A stretch of 33,449 nucleotides of DNA from Deltaproteobacteria bacterium. Lineage in GTDB: Bacteria; Desulfobacterota; Binatia; UBA9968; JAJDTQ01. The position numbers were made by a program, and so were the translations under genes. Of the stretch, positions 33,368 through 33,449 are shown one piece after another. The DNA lies in contig JAPPNF010000034.1 of assembly GCA_028818755.1 (NCBI GenBank), positions 1 to 33,449 of the forward strand, read 5' to 3'. The notes under the pieces are model-generated. The model was given only the letters and a program-made list of their open reading frames with translations. It made no database searches and was not told the origin of the DNA. The first letter of the stretch is position 1. Every line of letters begins with the position of its first letter.

Positions 33368-33449
33368 CTAGTGTCGCGTCCCATGATTTCCTGGCATAAG
33401 ATGCGCAGGATTTTTCGTTGTCGGCAAGGCGCGATGACGAGCAGTGGCG
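33368..33449. mobile_element. Second copy of the inverted-repeat element, cut by the window end
   Basis: Starts CTAGTGTCGCGTCCC and aligns without gaps to the first copy at 32578, in the same orientation. Both have GTTGTCGGCAAGGCGCGATG and the rest of the 33-base identical block at the same distance (49 bases) from the CTAG. Outer ends differ (for example CCTGTCCCACG against GCGTCCCATG), so the two copies are not a recent duplication of each other. The right end is outside the window. Confidence 0.75.

Noticed and set aside
32627..33449. Identical 33-base block as a CRISPR repeat
   Set aside because: Only two copies about 790 bases apart, each inside an inverted-repeat element and with a gene between them; no array or cas genes.

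Overview
The window is high-GC, gene-dense bacterial DNA. About 28 genes occupy nearly all of it, most with Shine-Dalgarno-type leaders. The gene types (glcDEF, tripartite tricarboxylate transporter, LLM flavin oxidoreductase, family III CoA-transferase, many metal-dependent amidohydrolases) suggest a metabolically broad, aerobic or microaerobic, probably uncultured Gram-negative of the Proteobacteria / Tectomicrobia / Binatota kind. That placement is inference from gene content only. There is no rRNA, tRNA or CRISPR array, and no recognisable DNA-binding regulator. No gene-free stretch exceeds 300 bases; the longest, 530-813, holds one short palindrome and nothing else I can name.

Layout. 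1-529 (-): 5' part of a peptide-type ABC solute-binding protein. 814-1557 (+): TauE/SafE permease. 1651-2607 (-): argC. 2772-11135 (+): flavin reductase, glycolate oxidase glcD-glcE-glcF, an amidohydrolase, an alpha/beta-hydrolase-like protein and an NAD-dependent epimerase. 11152-14255 (-): tctC-tctA-tctB. 14392-16784 (+): an M24-fold protein whose metal ligands look replaced, and an amidohydrolase. 16817-17536 (-): a lower-GC cassette of a DUF6338-like membrane protein split by a -1 frame change exactly at a slippery heptamer, plus a 38-residue poly-proline protein. 17711-22671 (+): second epimerase, two amidohydrolases, a sulfatase. 22693-25419 (-): amidohydrolase, LLM oxidoreductase, VOC protein. 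25562-30806 (+): CoA-transferase, iron-type solute-binding protein, amidohydrolase, two-domain permease. 30890-31594 (-): isochorismatase-like hydrolase. 31718-32581 (+): DMT-family transporter. 32721-33362 (-): Maf pyrophosphatase, bracketed by two copies of a short inverted-repeat element.

How the genes fit together. Six Amidohydro_2-family proteins in about 21.5 kb, mixed with epimerases, flavin oxidoreductase, VOC protein, CoA-transferase, hydrolases and three uptake systems, look like a catabolic region for carboxylated or cyclic organic compounds. Family members include decarboxylases and hydrolases of aromatic acids; the actual substrates cannot be read from sequence. The region seems to have grown by duplication: three amidohydrolases (7510, 15669, 27927) form one close group, two (20222, 24283) another, 18711 is an outlier, and the two epimerases are paralogues that both have a shortened glycine loop.

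The most unusual signals are the miniature inverted-repeat element pair around maf, the possible programmed frameshift in the DUF6338-like gene with its coupled poly-Pro ORF, the M24 protein without canonical metal ligands, and the palindromic divergent promoter at 25441-25522.
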